In this document: positions 46,874 to 56,703 of the stretch, piece after piece
Position numbering within the stretch: the stretch's first letter is position 1
Layout of the letters: every line of letters begins with the position of its first letter
Origin: Chrysemys picta bellii
Lineage: Eukaryota; Chordata; Testudines; Emydidae
Direction of reading: 5' to 3'
Length of the DNA stretch: 64,000 nt
Assembly: GCF_011386835.1 (NCBI RefSeq)
Contig: NC_088800.1
Span: 53,287,439 to 53,351,438 of the forward strand
The notes under the pieces: generated by a model
Database searches by the model: none
What the model was told of the DNA's origin: nothing
What the model saw: only the letters and a program-made list of their open reading frames with translations
Translations under genes and position numbers: made by a program

Positions 46874-47919
46874 ACCCACTGGAGTTACGATGCTCCCATC
46901 AGGTCAGACAGGTCCTGTTGGGCAGCAGGAAGCCCTCGACAAGGTCTACGTACTTGGCCAAGTGGAAGCACTTCTCCCTGTGGGCTACACAACTCAGTCA
47001 GGCCTCCTTGCTCGCCCCGGTCCCTCTCATCTTGGACTATTTGCTACATCTGAGACACCTGGGACTAACTTTGTCGTTGGTTCGAGTACACCTTGCTGCA
47101 ATCTCCGCGTTCCACTCTGGAGAAGCGGGGACCTCAGTGTTTGCGAACCCACTTGTTGGACGATTCCTTAAGGGTCTTGACAGATTGTTCCCGCACATCC
47201 GTCAACCTGTCCCTGCTTGGGACCTCAATTTGGTCCTGTCTGTCCTCACGGGACCCCCATTCAAGCCGCTGGCTTCTTGCTTGCTGTTATACCTCTCATA
47301 TAAGGTTGCGTTCTTGGTGGCTATCACATCAGCACGGAGAGTATCAGAACTCAGAGCTCTAACTTCTGAGCCTCCATACACCGCCTTCCACAAGGACAAG
47401 GTCCAACTCAGGCTGCACCCTGCGTTCCTGCCTAAGGTGGTTTCCCCATTTCATATGGGTCAAGACATTTTTCTCCCTGTGTTTTATCCCAAACCGCACT
47501 CCTCGGCTAAGGAGCGCAGGTTGCATTCTCTGGATGTTCGTAGGGCTCTCGCGTCCTATATAGAAAGGACGAGACCCTTCAGGAAGTCGACCCAAATTTT
47601 CGTCGCCGTGGCCAACAGTAGGAAGGGGCTCCTGGTCACATCACAGAGGATCTCAGCTTGGATCAGAACCTGCATCCAGGAGTGCTACAGTCGGGCCAAT
47701 GTACCAGCCCCGCCTATCACGGCCCACTCCACAAGAGCGCAGGCTTCTTCAGCTGCGTTCCTGGCCCACATCCCGACACAGGAGATTTGTAGAGCGGCCA
47801 CCTGGTCCTCAATCCACACCTTTACGGCTCACTACGCCATTACGCACCAAGCCAGGGAGGATGCTGCATTTGGCCGCGCAGTCCTCCAGTCTGCAGTGAC
47901 CTCTGACCCCACCACCTAG
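46855..47919 (+). CDS. DIRS tyrosine recombinase ORF
   Basis: 354 codons open without a break, the first shown being TTG, so the start is uncertain. The protein is a tyrosine recombinase/lambda-integrase-fold enzyme. It has a SAM-like N-terminal half (STRSTYLAKWKHFSLWA, then SLVRVHLAAISAFH) and a catalytic half. In the catalytic half R162 (ARRVSEL), H291 and R294 (AHSTRAQ), W317 (ATWSSIH) and the nucleophile Y327 (FTAHYAI) are in the expected order and spacing. It would integrate a circular DNA form of the element by site-specific-like strand exchange. The complete catalytic set in a single open frame suggests recent activity. It ends 20 bases before the internal complementary region. Confidence 0.88.
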   Translation: MDVPWLNPLELRCSHQVRQVLLGSRKPSTRSTYLAKWKHFSLWATQLSQASLLAPVPLILDYLLHLRHLGLTLSLVRVHLAAISAFHSGEAGTSVFANPLVGRFLKGLDRLFPHIRQPVPAWDLNLVLSVLTGPPFKPLASCLLLYLSYKVAFLVAITSARRVSELRALTSEPPYTAFHKDKVQLRLHPAFLPKVVSPFHMGQDIFLPVFYPKPHSSAKERRLHSLDVRRALASYIERTRPFRKSTQIFVAVANSRKGLLVTSQRISAWIRTCIQECYSRANVPAPPITAHSTRAQASSAAFLAHIPTQEICRAATWSSIHTFTAHYAITHQAREDAAFGRAVLQSAVTSDPTT

Positions 47920-47938
47920 ACTTGGGCTTGTGAGTCAC

Positions 47939-48033
47939 CTGCTTGGAATGGACATGAACAATCACTCGAAGAAGAAGAAACGGTTACTCACCTTCTCGTA
48001 ACGGTTGTTCTTCGAGATGTGGTGTTCATGTCC
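47939..48033. repeat. DIRS internal complementary region
   Basis: The left part (47939-47976) is the reverse complement of the element's first about 40 bases. The right part (47977-48033) is the reverse complement of its last about 57 bases. The junction reads CGAAGAAGAAGAAACGG. This is the hallmark template used to join both ends in DIRS replication. Confidence 0.85.
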
Positions 48034-48069
48034 ATTCCAATACCCACCCTCCTACCCCTCTGTCGGAGT

Positions 48070-48288
48070 ATCGGCAAGAAGGAACTGAGGGGGTGGGGGG
48101 TCGGCTGGCCCCTATATACAGCGCCATGAAGGCGCCACTCCAGGGGGCGCAGGAGCCGACCCTACGGACGCTGCTATAGTAAAATCTTCCAACTGCCGTG
48201 CTTGCGGCATGCACACACCTGCTTGGAATGGACACGAACAACACATCTCGAAGAACAACCGTTATGAGAAGGTGAGTAACCGTTTCTT
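48070..48288 (-). repeat. DIRS right inverted terminal repeat
   Basis: Inverse of 42334-42520 with scattered differences, then a right-specific end ACCGTTATGAGAAGGTGAGT followed by AACCGTTTCTT. Confidence 0.85.
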
Positions 48289-48552
48289 TCTTTTGTTGAT
48301 CACTTTTACAGTGCATATATTTGGAATAAAAAAATAATATAAAGTGACCACTGTACACTTTGTATTCTGTGTTGTAATTGAAAACAATATATTTGAAAAT
48401 GTAGAGAAACTTCCAAAAATATTTAATAAATTTCAATTGGCATTCTATTGTTTAGCAGTGCGATTATAACTTCGATTAATCATTTATTTTTTTAGTGCAA
48501 TTTTTTTGTTTTGTTAATCATTTGAGTTAACTGTGATTAATTGACAGCCCTA
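48289..48552 (+). mobile_element. hAT element, 3' end after the DIRS insertion
   Basis: Continues the hAT arm interrupted at 42333, with TTTTACAGTGCATATATTTG and AATTTCAATTGGCATTCT. It ends with the terminal repeat GTTAACTGTGATTAATTGAC then AGCCCTAA. The opposite copy at 56704-57180 shows the same end as AGGGTTGTCAATTAATCGC. Confidence 0.8.
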
Positions 48553-49361
48553 ATGGTAATACACATACACAGTATATGTATCTGAGCATACATATATGTA
48601 TACTTGTCAGGAGGAGGTTGAGGTGTGGGTTTCTGTCTCTTAGAAATGCAGTATGGTATCTGTCTGATCCCTTTCAAACAAAGAGCCTTCATCATTTGTG
48701 TGTATGATCCAGATAAGAGTAATTGCTTTCTAAAGGTATAGAATTATTTTATCTTTTTCATTCATTTTCTGTAGAAAACTGAACTGTGGGAGGAAAAAAA
48801 TTATTGATTGCCCGAATTAAAATCTTAGTTAATAGTCAGAAAAATTGCTCAAATCTACACTTTTCCCATGAAGTGAAAGTTTCCAATGACATCTTACCTT
48901 AAAAAAAACAAACAAACTAAGCCTGATTTTAGGAAAGAGTGAGGCATTTCTTGACAAATCTAATGAACAATTCCAAGGGGGTACGAGGCTGTCACTTATA
49001 AACTGTTTGAAGAGTATCATACAGTTCTCAACCCTGCAGCTAGGAAACTACCTTTTAATTTACCTTTGCTCTTGAGCACCAGCAAATGCAGTACAACCAT
49101 GCACGACTGGCAGTAGGGTCTGTGCCAATGGAGCACTCACTTGTGCTGTGCAATAATGGGGAAAAGCGATACTGTAGCTGCATAGGCACTTCTGCTAGGA
49201 CTGTGTCATCTGCTAGATAACTGCCAAATAGATACAGTATGGGCCCTGGGCCAATGTTAACGATGGGAGGGGATTCAGCACTAACGGGGAAACAGCTGAA
49301 GAGCCTGCTTTGGAATGAGGATAACTGAAGTAAAAAACTGAATTGTCTAGATGTTGGTAGC
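48553..49361 (+). other. CLUAP1: CLUAP1 intron 5, no recognised features
   Basis: AT-rich sequence. A candidate acceptor TTTCTGTAG at 48772 was examined, but the sequence after it does not encode the expected CLUAP1 residues. Confidence 0.45.
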
Positions 49362-49470
49362 ACAGTAACTCCTCACTTAAAATGCTATTTTAAGTGAAAC
49401 GATGTTAAGCGAATCCAATTTCCCCATAATAATTAATGTAAATGGGGGGGATTTTTTTTTCGCCAGACAA

Positions 49471-49472
<2 letters not shown>

Positions 49473-49512
<40 letters not shown>
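49473..49512. repeat. (GT)n microsatellite
   Basis: About 20 uninterrupted GT units. Confidence 0.95.
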
Positions 49513-49515
<3 letters not shown>

Positions 49516-49749
49516 CACACCGTATAAGTTTTAAACAAACAATGTAATACTGTACACAATAATGATATTTGTGAAGCTTGGTTGAGGTGGTGGAGTCAGA
49601 GGGTGGGATATTTCCCAGGGAATGCCTTGCTGCTGAATAATGAACTAGCACTCCTCTGAGCCCTCAAGGGTTAACACATTGTTGTTAATGGAGCCTCATA
49701 CTCTACAAGGCAGCAGGAATGGAGGGAGGAGACACAGCATGACAGAGAC

Positions 49750-49753
<4 letters not shown>

Positions 49754-49840
<87 letters not shown>
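49754..49840. repeat. Compound (GT)n(GA)n(GACA)n microsatellite
   Basis: About 26 GT units, then GA units, then five GACA units. Confidence 0.95.
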
Positions 49841-50574
49841 CACTATGTGTGAGTTTGTGTGAGAGAGAGAGACACGCCCTTTTAAGTACGCTGACTGCAC
49901 TCAAAGTACACTGCCTTTTTAAGTAGATCAGCAAGTTGACAGTAGCTGCTGCCAGCAAGCTCCCTCTGTCCTGAGACCTGTCATGTGTCCCCTTGCCCTG
50001 TGGAGATGGGGTAAAGGAGCGGGGAGAGGGGGAACCCTGACATTAGCATCCCTCTTCCCCCTCCTCCCCGCACAGCAAGCAGGAGGCTCCCGGGAGCAGC
50101 TCCAAGGCAGAGGGTAAGAGCAGCACCCAGCAGTGGGGGAAGGGACAGCTGAACTGCCCGGCACTTGATAGCCTGCTGGGCAGCTGCCGCACAGGGAACT
50201 TAGGAGAGCTGATAGGGGGCTGTCGGTCCACCCTGGTTCCAAGCCCCCACCAGCTAGCTCCAACGGGCTGCTCTTCCTGCAAGCAGTGGACAAAGTAGGT
50301 GGCTGCCAAACATTATAAGGGAGCATTGCGCAACTTTAATCAAACATGTTCTGTAATTGACCAGCGACGTAACAACGAAACAACGTTAACTGGGACGACA
50401 TTAAGTGAAGAGTTACTGTACGTGGCTGCATGTGTTTGCAGTGATTGTAGATGAGCTCAGGGTGGGTATGATAGACAAGTAATTTTTGTTACAAAATACA
50501 TTTAAGCATTACCTATTATAATTTGTTCTTCAGATTCCATTCAGGTTGATCTTAGGTCATATATATAGATTAGA

Positions 50575-50800
50575 ACTAGGAGTGGATGTCAGAACTCATG
50601 GGTTCTGTATTGGCCTTTGCTCACTGTGTGTGCTTGGCCAAGTCACCTACATACTTTGTGCCTCAGTTTACCCACATGCAAAACAAGTATAATAATACTG
50701 ATCTGTGTTATGGGGTTATAGTGAGGCTTAATGGATGAATATTGGTAAAACACTTTGCACATCTATAGTACATCATCTGGGGATCTCAAAGTATTATTAT
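50575..50800 (+). repeat. MIR-type SINE
   Basis: TGCTTGGCCAAGTCACCTAC, TGCCTCAGTTTACCCACATG, AATAATACTGATCTGTGTTA and AAAACACTTTGCACATCTAT follow the order of a MIR/CORE SINE nearly end to end. Confidence 0.75.
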
Positions 50801-51002
50801 TTGTACTCATCTTCTTTATTTTCTTTTTGCTGCTTTTGGGACATTTTAGAAATTTTTAGTACAACTATAGTGCCTTGAATTTTAGAGCACAGCAGCCATA
50901 TTTGTATGAGTAACTGCACAGCCTGATAGAAGATGAAACTTCCCAGTTCAGGATTAAAGCTCTCAAGATCTTGATCAAACAAAATACAGCCATGTTCCTG
51001 CT

Positions 51003-51070
51003 TTAAGCAGGGGGTTGGACTAGATGACCTCCTGAGGTCCCTTCCAACGCTGGTATTCTATGATTCTATA
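51003..51070 (+). repeat. CR1 LINE 3' terminal fragment
   Basis: GGGGGTTGGACTAGATGACC, then GGTCCCTTCCAACGCTGGTA and the octamer-type end ATTCTATGATTCTAT. This is the signature 3' end of CR1. It is 5' truncated, as is usual for CR1. Confidence 0.85.
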
Positions 51071-51845
51071 CCTGGTCAAAATGAGGCACCACCTTCAGTA
51101 TGTATTTGTTCTCTGTATGTGTATGGAGCTGGTGGGTCTCTTGATAGGAGTTAGCTTAGTGATCAGCACTAAAGGTGACCACATGGCTTTGGCTGTTCAG
51201 GTCACTGGGCCAGAAGATGTCGCTGCAGCAGGTACCCTTCAGTTTCACATAACAACTAGCCACAGAATAGCATTTTGGAGAGAGTGCCATTTTTCCCCTG
51301 CACAGAATGAGTATTGTGATTATAGTGACTGTGGGAAGAGAAGTGATGAGATTATACAGCAAATTAGAGGGCCTTGAATGCAGGGGTGAGTAGCTCCTTT
51401 TGGAATATAATGAAGTCCCTTGGGGGACATGCTTGCTGTGGTCAGTGGAGTGAGGAAAGCTGCACGTTCTCATGGGTTGGACCTCTGAGCTGCCAAAAGG
51501 AAAAATCAGTTGTTTGTAATAACTCAGCTGAGCTGATTGACTTCAAGAGTGCTTGCCACTTGGCATCTGTCAGAAGTCCTGTGGACATGTTAGCAGGAGC
51601 CTGTCAACAAACCACCTTGGCTAGAGATGCTGAATTATTACACACAGTAGTATAAATGAAACAAAAAAGCCAAAAATAAACTGCTTCCATGCTGATGGCA
51701 GGCATAAAAAATTCCATCCTTACAAGGTTTTCATTATGGCCACATCTTAATTAGTTATAAACTATTTATAAAGCAAGAAAAGGTAAAAATAATCTTTCTT
51801 CTAATTCACTTATGGATATGAAGAGAGGAGACACTAAAGGTTGGG
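51071..51845 (+). other. CLUAP1: CLUAP1 intron 5, no recognised features
   Basis: Two short open frames overlap here with no recognisable domain. Confidence 0.4.
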
Positions 51846-51847
51846 AT

Positions 51848-52045
51848 TCTGTTCCCACCTCTAACACTTACTCCCTCTGGGAGCTTGAGCAAACTGTTTA
51901 GTCTCTTTGAACCTCCCATGGTGTGAGCATAACTGTCATACATCCCAGGGGTGCTAGAAGCTTTAATCTATTAATGTTTTTAAAGTGCTTTGAAATCTTT
52001 GGATGGAAAGTGCTAAATAAGTGCAAAGTGTTGCTATAATAATAA
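51848..52045 (+). repeat. MIR-type SINE
   Basis: Diverged copy with GGGAGCTTGAGCAAACTGTT, TTTTTAAAGTGCTTTGAAAT and GGATGGAAAGTGCTAAATAA. Confidence 0.6.
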
Positions 52046-52079
52046 TTCTGAATTCACACAGTGTGGGCCTAATCCAAAA

Positions 52080-52883
52080 ATGATTGGAGTAAATAGGATG
52101 AAATTCAATAAGGACAAATGCAAAGTACTACACTTAGGAAGGAACAATCAGTTGCGCACATACAAAACGGGAAATGACTACCTAGGAAGGAGTACTGTGG
52201 AAAGGGATCTGGGGGTCATAGAGGACCACAGGCTAAATATGAGTCAAAAGTGTAAAACCTTTGCAAAAAAAGTGAACATCATTCTGGGATATATTAGCAG
52301 GCGTGTTGTAAGCAAGACACGAGAAGTAATTCTTCTTCTCTACTCCGGGATGATTAGGCCTCAACTGGAGTATCATGTCCAGTTCTGGGTGCCACATTTC
52401 AGGAAAGATGTGGACAAATTGAAGAAAGTCCAGAGAAGAGCAACAAAAATTATTAAAGGTCTAGAAAACATGACCTGTAAGGGAAGATTGAAAAAATTGG
52501 GTTTGTTTACTCTGGAAAAGAGAAGACTGAGGGGGGACATGATAACATTTTCAAGTACATAAAAGGTTGTTACAAGGAGGATGGGGGGGGGAATTGTTCT
52601 TCTTAACCTCTGAGAATAGGACAAGAAGCAATGGGTTTAATTTGCAGCAAGGGAGGTTTTGGTTAGACATTAAGAAAAACTTCCTAACTGTCAGGGTGGT
52701 TAAGCACTGGAATAAATTGCCTAGGGAGGCTTTGGAATCTCCCTCATTGGAGATTTTTAAGAGCAGGTTAGACAAACACCTGTCAGGGATGGTTTAGATA
52801 ATACTTAGTCCTGCCATGAGTGCAAGGGACTGGGCTAAATGCCCTCTCAAGGTCCCTTCCAGTCCTGTGATTCTATGAGTCTT
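52080..52883 (+). mobile_element. CR1 LINE, 3' end with end of ORF2
   Basis: A 5'-truncated CR1 retrotransposon. From 52080 a frame encodes the end of the reverse transcriptase polyprotein: MKFNKDKCKVLHLGRNN, ERDLGVIEDHRL, YSGMIRPQLEYHVQFWVP, VQRRATKIIKGLE and KKLGLFTLEKRRLRGDM. The frame breaks at about 52560. The next block continues as a shifted frame (NFLTVRVVKHWNKLPREALE, then SLEIFKSRLDKHLSGM). It ends with CCCTTCCAGTCCTGTGATTC and TATGA repeats typical of CR1 tails. The intact protein primes reverse transcription at a nick. This copy is inactive. Confidence 0.9.
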
Positions 52884-53231
52884 CTATGATTCAAATAAAA
52901 ACAACGAGGAGTCCTGTGGCACCTTAAAGACTAACAGATTTATTTGGGCATAAACTTTCAGGGGTAAAATATCCACTTCTTCAGAGGCATGGAGTGAAAA
53001 TACAGGCATAAATATATATTGGCACATGAAGAGAAGGGAGTTACCTTACAAGTGGAGGACCATTGCTGAAGGCCAATTCACTCAGGGTCGATGTGGTCAA
53101 CTCCCAATAATTGATGAGGATGTGTCAATACCAAGAGAGGGAAAATTGCTTTTGTAGTGAGACCAGTCTGTCGAAATGACAGACTGGACTTCTAAATAGA
53201 GTGCTTCTGTAGACGTGCACAGGCTGAAATT

Positions 53232-55109
53232 ATGAACAAACAGAATTATTTGCCCCATAACCTCAGCTGTACAGAACACAACGCCATCCACAGCCTCAGA
53301 AACAACTCTGACATTATAATCAAAAAGGCCGACAAAGGAGGTGCTGTAGTCATCATGAACAGGTCGGATTATGAACATGAGGCTGCCAGACAACTTTCCA
53401 ACACCACATTCTACAGGCCACTATCCTCTGATCCCACTGAGGAGTACCAAAAGAAACTACACCTTCTGCGCAAGAAACTCCCTGCTACAGCATGGGAACA
53501 AATTTACACAGACACACCCCTAGATCCCTGACCAGGGGTATTCTATCTGCTACCCAAGATCTATAAATCTGGAAATCCTGGACGCCCCATCATCTCAGGC
53601 ATTGGCACTCTTATAGCAAGATTAGCTGGCTATTTGGACTCTCTCCTCAGACCCTAGGTACCAACACTCCTAGCTATCTTAGACACTGCCGACTTCCTGA
53701 GGAAACTACAATGCATTGGTGATCTTCTTGAAAACACTATCCTGGCAACCAGGAATGTAGAAGCTCTTTACACCAATATTCCACATGAGGATGGACTACA
53801 AGCTCTCAGGAACAGTATCCCTGATGAGGCCACGGCACACCTAGTGGCTGAGCTTTGTGACTTTGTCCTCACCCACGACCATTTAGATTTGGGGACAACT
53901 TATACCTTCAAGTCAGTGGCACTACTATGAGTACCTGCATGGCCCCACGCTATGCCAACATTTTTATAGCTGACTTAGAACAACACTTCCTCAGCTCTTG
54001 TCTCTGAATGCCCCTCCTGTACTTACACTACATTGATGACATCATCATCATCATGGACCCATGGGAAGGGGCCCTTGAAGAATTCTACCTGGACTTCAAC
54101 AATTTTCACCCCACCATCAACCTCAGCCTGGAACAGTCCACACAAGAGATCCACTTCCTGGACACTACAGTGCAAATAAGTGATGGTGACATAACCACCA
54201 CCCTATTCTGGAAACCTACTGACCGCTATACTTACTTACATGCCTCCAGATTCCATCCAGGACACATCACATGATCTATTGTCTACAGCCAAGCCCTAAG
54301 ATACAACCACATTTGCTCCAATCCCTCAGACAGAGACAAACACCTACAAGATCCCTATCAAGCATTCTTAAAACTACAGAATCTACCTGGGGAAGTGAGG
54401 AAACAGATTGACAGAGTGAGACGGGTACCCAGAAGTCACCTACTACAGGACAGGCCCAACAAGGAAAATAACAGAACACCACTGGCCATCACGTACAGCC
54501 CCCAGCTAAAACCTCTCCAGCGCATCAACGATCTACAACCTATCCTGGAAAACGATCCCCCACTCTCACAGGCCTTGGGAAGCAGGCCAGTCCTCACTTA
54601 CAGACAGCCCCCCAACCTGAAGCAAATACTCATCAGCAGCTACACACCACAGAAACACTAACCCAGGAACCAATCCCTGTAATAAACCCCGTTGCCTTCT
54701 CTGTCCCCATGTCTACTCTAGCAACACCATCATAGGACCCAACCACACCAGCCACGCCATCAGAGGCTCATTCACCTGCACATCTACTAATGTGATATAT
54801 GCCATCATGTGCCAGCAATGCCCCTCTGCCATGTACATTGGCCAAACTGGTCAGTCTCTACGTAAAAGGATAAATGGATACAAATCAGACATCAGGAATG
54901 GTAACATACAAAAGCCAGTAGGAGAACACTTCAATCTCTCTGCAAAAAGAACAGGAGTACTTGTGGCACCTTGGAGACTAACAAATTTATTAGCACATAA
55001 GCTTTCGTGGACTACAACAGATTTAAAAGTAGCCATTCTTCAACAGAAAAAACTTCAAAAACAGACTTCAAAGAGAAACTGCAGAGCTACAATTCATTTG
55101 CAAACTTAA
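53232..55109 (+). pseudogene. Penelope reverse transcriptase + GIY-YIG endonuclease, broken
   Basis: The order fits a GIY-YIG-bearing Penelope protein. 53232-53531 gives the N-terminal part (NNSDIIIKKADKGGAVVIMN, then LSNTTFYRPL). After stops, RT pieces follow, with catalytic YIDD at 54029-54040 (LLYLHYIDDIIIIMDPWEGA) and FLDTTVQ and KPTDRYTYLHASRFHPGH downstream. 54792-55109 gives the nuclease motif region IYAIMCQQC...MYIGQTGQSLRKRI. In-frame stops occur (for example TGA at 53529) and frames shift. The last about 45 residues are replaced by an inserted tail of another Penelope subfamily (about 54946-55016). The living protein would nick DNA and copy its RNA at chromosomal sites. Confidence 0.8.
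54944..55016 (+). repeat. Foreign Penelope-tail insert inside the Penelope coding end
   Basis: AAAAAGAACAGGAGTACTTG, GTGGCACCTTGGAGACTAAC, and AAGCTTTCGTGGACTACAAC belong to a different tail subfamily from the host element. They interrupt the reading of the nuclease end between CTCTCTGC and AGATTTAAAAGTAGCC. It carries TTTCGTGGA, the edge of a hammerhead-like stem II, but not the rest. Confidence 0.6.
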
Positions 55110-55334
55110 CACCATTAATTTGGGCTTGAACAGGGACTGGGAGTGGCTGGCTCACTACAAAAGCAATTTTCCCTCTCTTGGTATTGACACATCCTCATCA
55201 ATTATTGGGAGTGGACCACATCCACCCTGATTATATTGGCCTTCAACACTGATTCTTCACTTGTAAGGTAACTCCCTTCTCTTCATGTGCCAATATATAT
55301 TTATGTATGTATCTGTACTTTTCACTCCATGCAT

Positions 55335-55373
55335 CTGAAGAAGTGGGTTTTTTACCTATGAAAGCTTATGCCC
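55335..55373 (+). ncRNA. Hammerhead-ribozyme-like core in Penelope tail
   Basis: Box CTGAAGA (55335-55341), stem II GTGGGT/ACCTAT pairing with two G-U wobbles, box GAAA (55360-55363) and a two-base-pair stem III GC-TTAT-GC are in hammerhead order. The position expected to be U16.1 is C here, so self-cleavage is doubtful. An inverted partner is at 52945-52984 on the - strand. Penelope-like elements are known to carry such short-stem hammerheads. Confidence 0.55.
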
Positions 55374-55464
55374 AAATAAATCTGTTAGTCTTTAAGGTGC
55401 CACGGGACTCTTCGTTATTTTTGTGGATACAGACTAGCATGGCTACCCCGCTGATACTATGATT

Positions 55465-55786
55465 TTAATGGGAATCTTTCTGCTGACTTCAGTACCATAA
55501 GGACCCAAATAACCGCCTGTAAAATCAGTGGGAGTTAGATTAGGCTGTAGAATTGAAAGGGCATCACTTACAGTGAAAATATGGTTGCCACTGATGTTCC
55601 CTTAGTTGGGCCTCAAACCCAGTGACTTTCATTGAACCAAATTTGATTCAATGATATATTGTAATGTATATTAGTTATCTTTGTGAGAGTTGGGTGGCAA
55701 CATGAGGCTTTTGAGATATGGGACAATGTCCCCTGCCTGTGGAGACCTCAGAGGCTGAATTGGGGAGAATTCCAACAGCATGTGTC
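55465..55786 (+). other. CLUAP1: CLUAP1 intron 5, no recognised features
   Basis: Short remnant phrases (ATCAGTGGGAGTTAGATTAG) recall the palindromic repeat at 21088. Nothing else. Confidence 0.4.
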
Positions 55787-55789
55787 TTA

Positions 55790-56085
55790 GGCTTGGTCTA
55801 CACTACCCCCCTAATTCGAACTAAGGTACGCAACTTCAGCTACGTGAATAACGTAGCTGAAGTTCGAAGTACCTTAGTTCGAATTAGTTCGAACTTACCT
55901 TGGTCCACACTCGGCAGGCAGGCTCCCCCGTCGACTCCGCGGTACTCCTCTCGCCGAGCTGGAGTACCGCAGTCGACGGCGAGCACTTCCGGGTTCGACT
56001 TATCGCGTCCAGACTAGACGCGATAAGTCGAACCCAGAAGTTCGATTTCCAGCCGTCGAACTAGCGGGTAAGTGTAGCCAAGGCC
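55790..56085. mobile_element. Harbinger-type MITE with two strong internal hairpins, 296 bp
   Basis: The ends GGCTTGGTCTACACT and AGTGTAGCCAAGGCC are inverted repeats. The flanks TTA (55787-55789) and TCA (56086-56088) fit the 3-bp TWA-type duplication with one mismatch. Inside, 55811-55829 pairs with 55869-55887, enclosing a perfect 14-bp stem (55832-55845 with 55851-55864). A perfect 19-bp stem is at 55991-56009 with 56017-56035 (loop CAGACTA). Confidence 0.85.
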
Positions 56086-56088
56086 TCA

Positions 56089-56703
56089 GGAGACTTTTTG
56101 ACCCCCTTCTGTCCTGCGTTTTGTCTCAAGAGTTTTTTTGCCCCTATTGATTGGTGCTCTTGTATTTTGATGTCTGTCTCTGCAAGGGAAAGAGCTAGAG
56201 ATTAAGCTTTCACTTAAAAAAAACAAAGCTTCCCCAGCAGTCCTACAATGTACTTAGCTATGTTACAAATTCAAAAATTAATTTCAATCCTCTAAGTGTC
56301 TGTTCTGGGCTCTAGATCCCACTTGTGGGAGTCTTGTGAACCAAGATTTTATTTCTCTCTTGCTTTCTGTATTGGCTACAAAGTTGGAAAAAAAAGAAAA
56401 CTTTTGACCTCTGGCAAACACTTCAGCTCTGATTTTAGGATGTCATAATTCAGGCACCATTTATCTACTTCACTTCAAATTCTGCAGAAATATTTTATCT
56501 AGTCCCCAGACCTAACCTACCAATTTTGAAGCTAAAATATTTTTGGTAGATTTTTAGAGTGGGAGGCCAGAATCAAGCAGATAATAAAAACTCACTTGCA
56601 ACCTGTAGGCAGACAGCTATTGTACCATAATCTTATATTTTTGTAACCATATCTAAATTACACGTTGACACTATTTTATATGTTGATGAGTTTCATAGCA
56701 ACT
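56089..56703 (+). other. CLUAP1: CLUAP1 intron 5, no recognised features
   Basis: AT-rich, no supportable feature. Confidence 0.5.

Larger units (their letters stand above)
42334..48288 (+). mobile_element. DIRS-like tyrosine-recombinase retrotransposon, about 5.96 kb
   Basis: The element has gag-like, reverse transcriptase/RNase H and tyrosine recombinase ORFs between inverted terminal repeats. The left ITR (about 42334-42520) is complementary to the right ITR (about 48070-48288). An internal complementary region at 47939-48033 matches the two outer ends joined tail to tail, which serves as the template for circle formation in DIRS elements. DIRS elements integrate as circles through the recombinase, without a target duplication. 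Here the hAT sequence on either side rejoins as ...AATACTAT | TTCTTTTG... with none. Breaks are few (a stop, a frameshift, non-ATG starts), so it is rather young. Confidence 0.9.
49362..50419. mobile_element. DNA-transposon-like element carrying two GT microsatellites
   Basis: The ends ACAGTAACTCCTCACTTAA and TTAAGTGAAGAGTTACTGT are inverted repeats with one mismatch. Next to the ends, AAGTGAAACGATGTTAAGCG and GAAACAACGTTAACTGGGAC extend the symmetry. Inside are long (GT)n runs at 49473-49512 and 49754-49806, the latter followed by (GA)n and (GACA)n. I could not identify a target duplication, so hAT or another superfamily remains open. Confidence 0.65.
52892..55456 (+). mobile_element. Penelope-like element with inverted terminal copy, about 2.57 kb
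   Basis: Flanked by CTATGATT on both sides (52884-52891 and 55457-55464). The first about 260 bases (52901-53163) are an inverted copy of the tail (55150-55415); for example, CAATTATTGGGAGTGGACCA near 55200 mirrors GTCAACTCCCAATAATTG near 53097. A broken RT plus GIY-YIG coding region lies between. A hammerhead-like core is in the sense tail at 55335-55373. The element inserted immediately after the CR1 tail. Confidence 0.88.

Noticed and set aside
48772..48800. Possible CLUAP1 exon 6 acceptor TTTCTGTAG followed by AAAACTGAAC
   Set aside because: The following codons do not match the expected continuation of CLUAP1, and a stop appears soon after in the needed phase.
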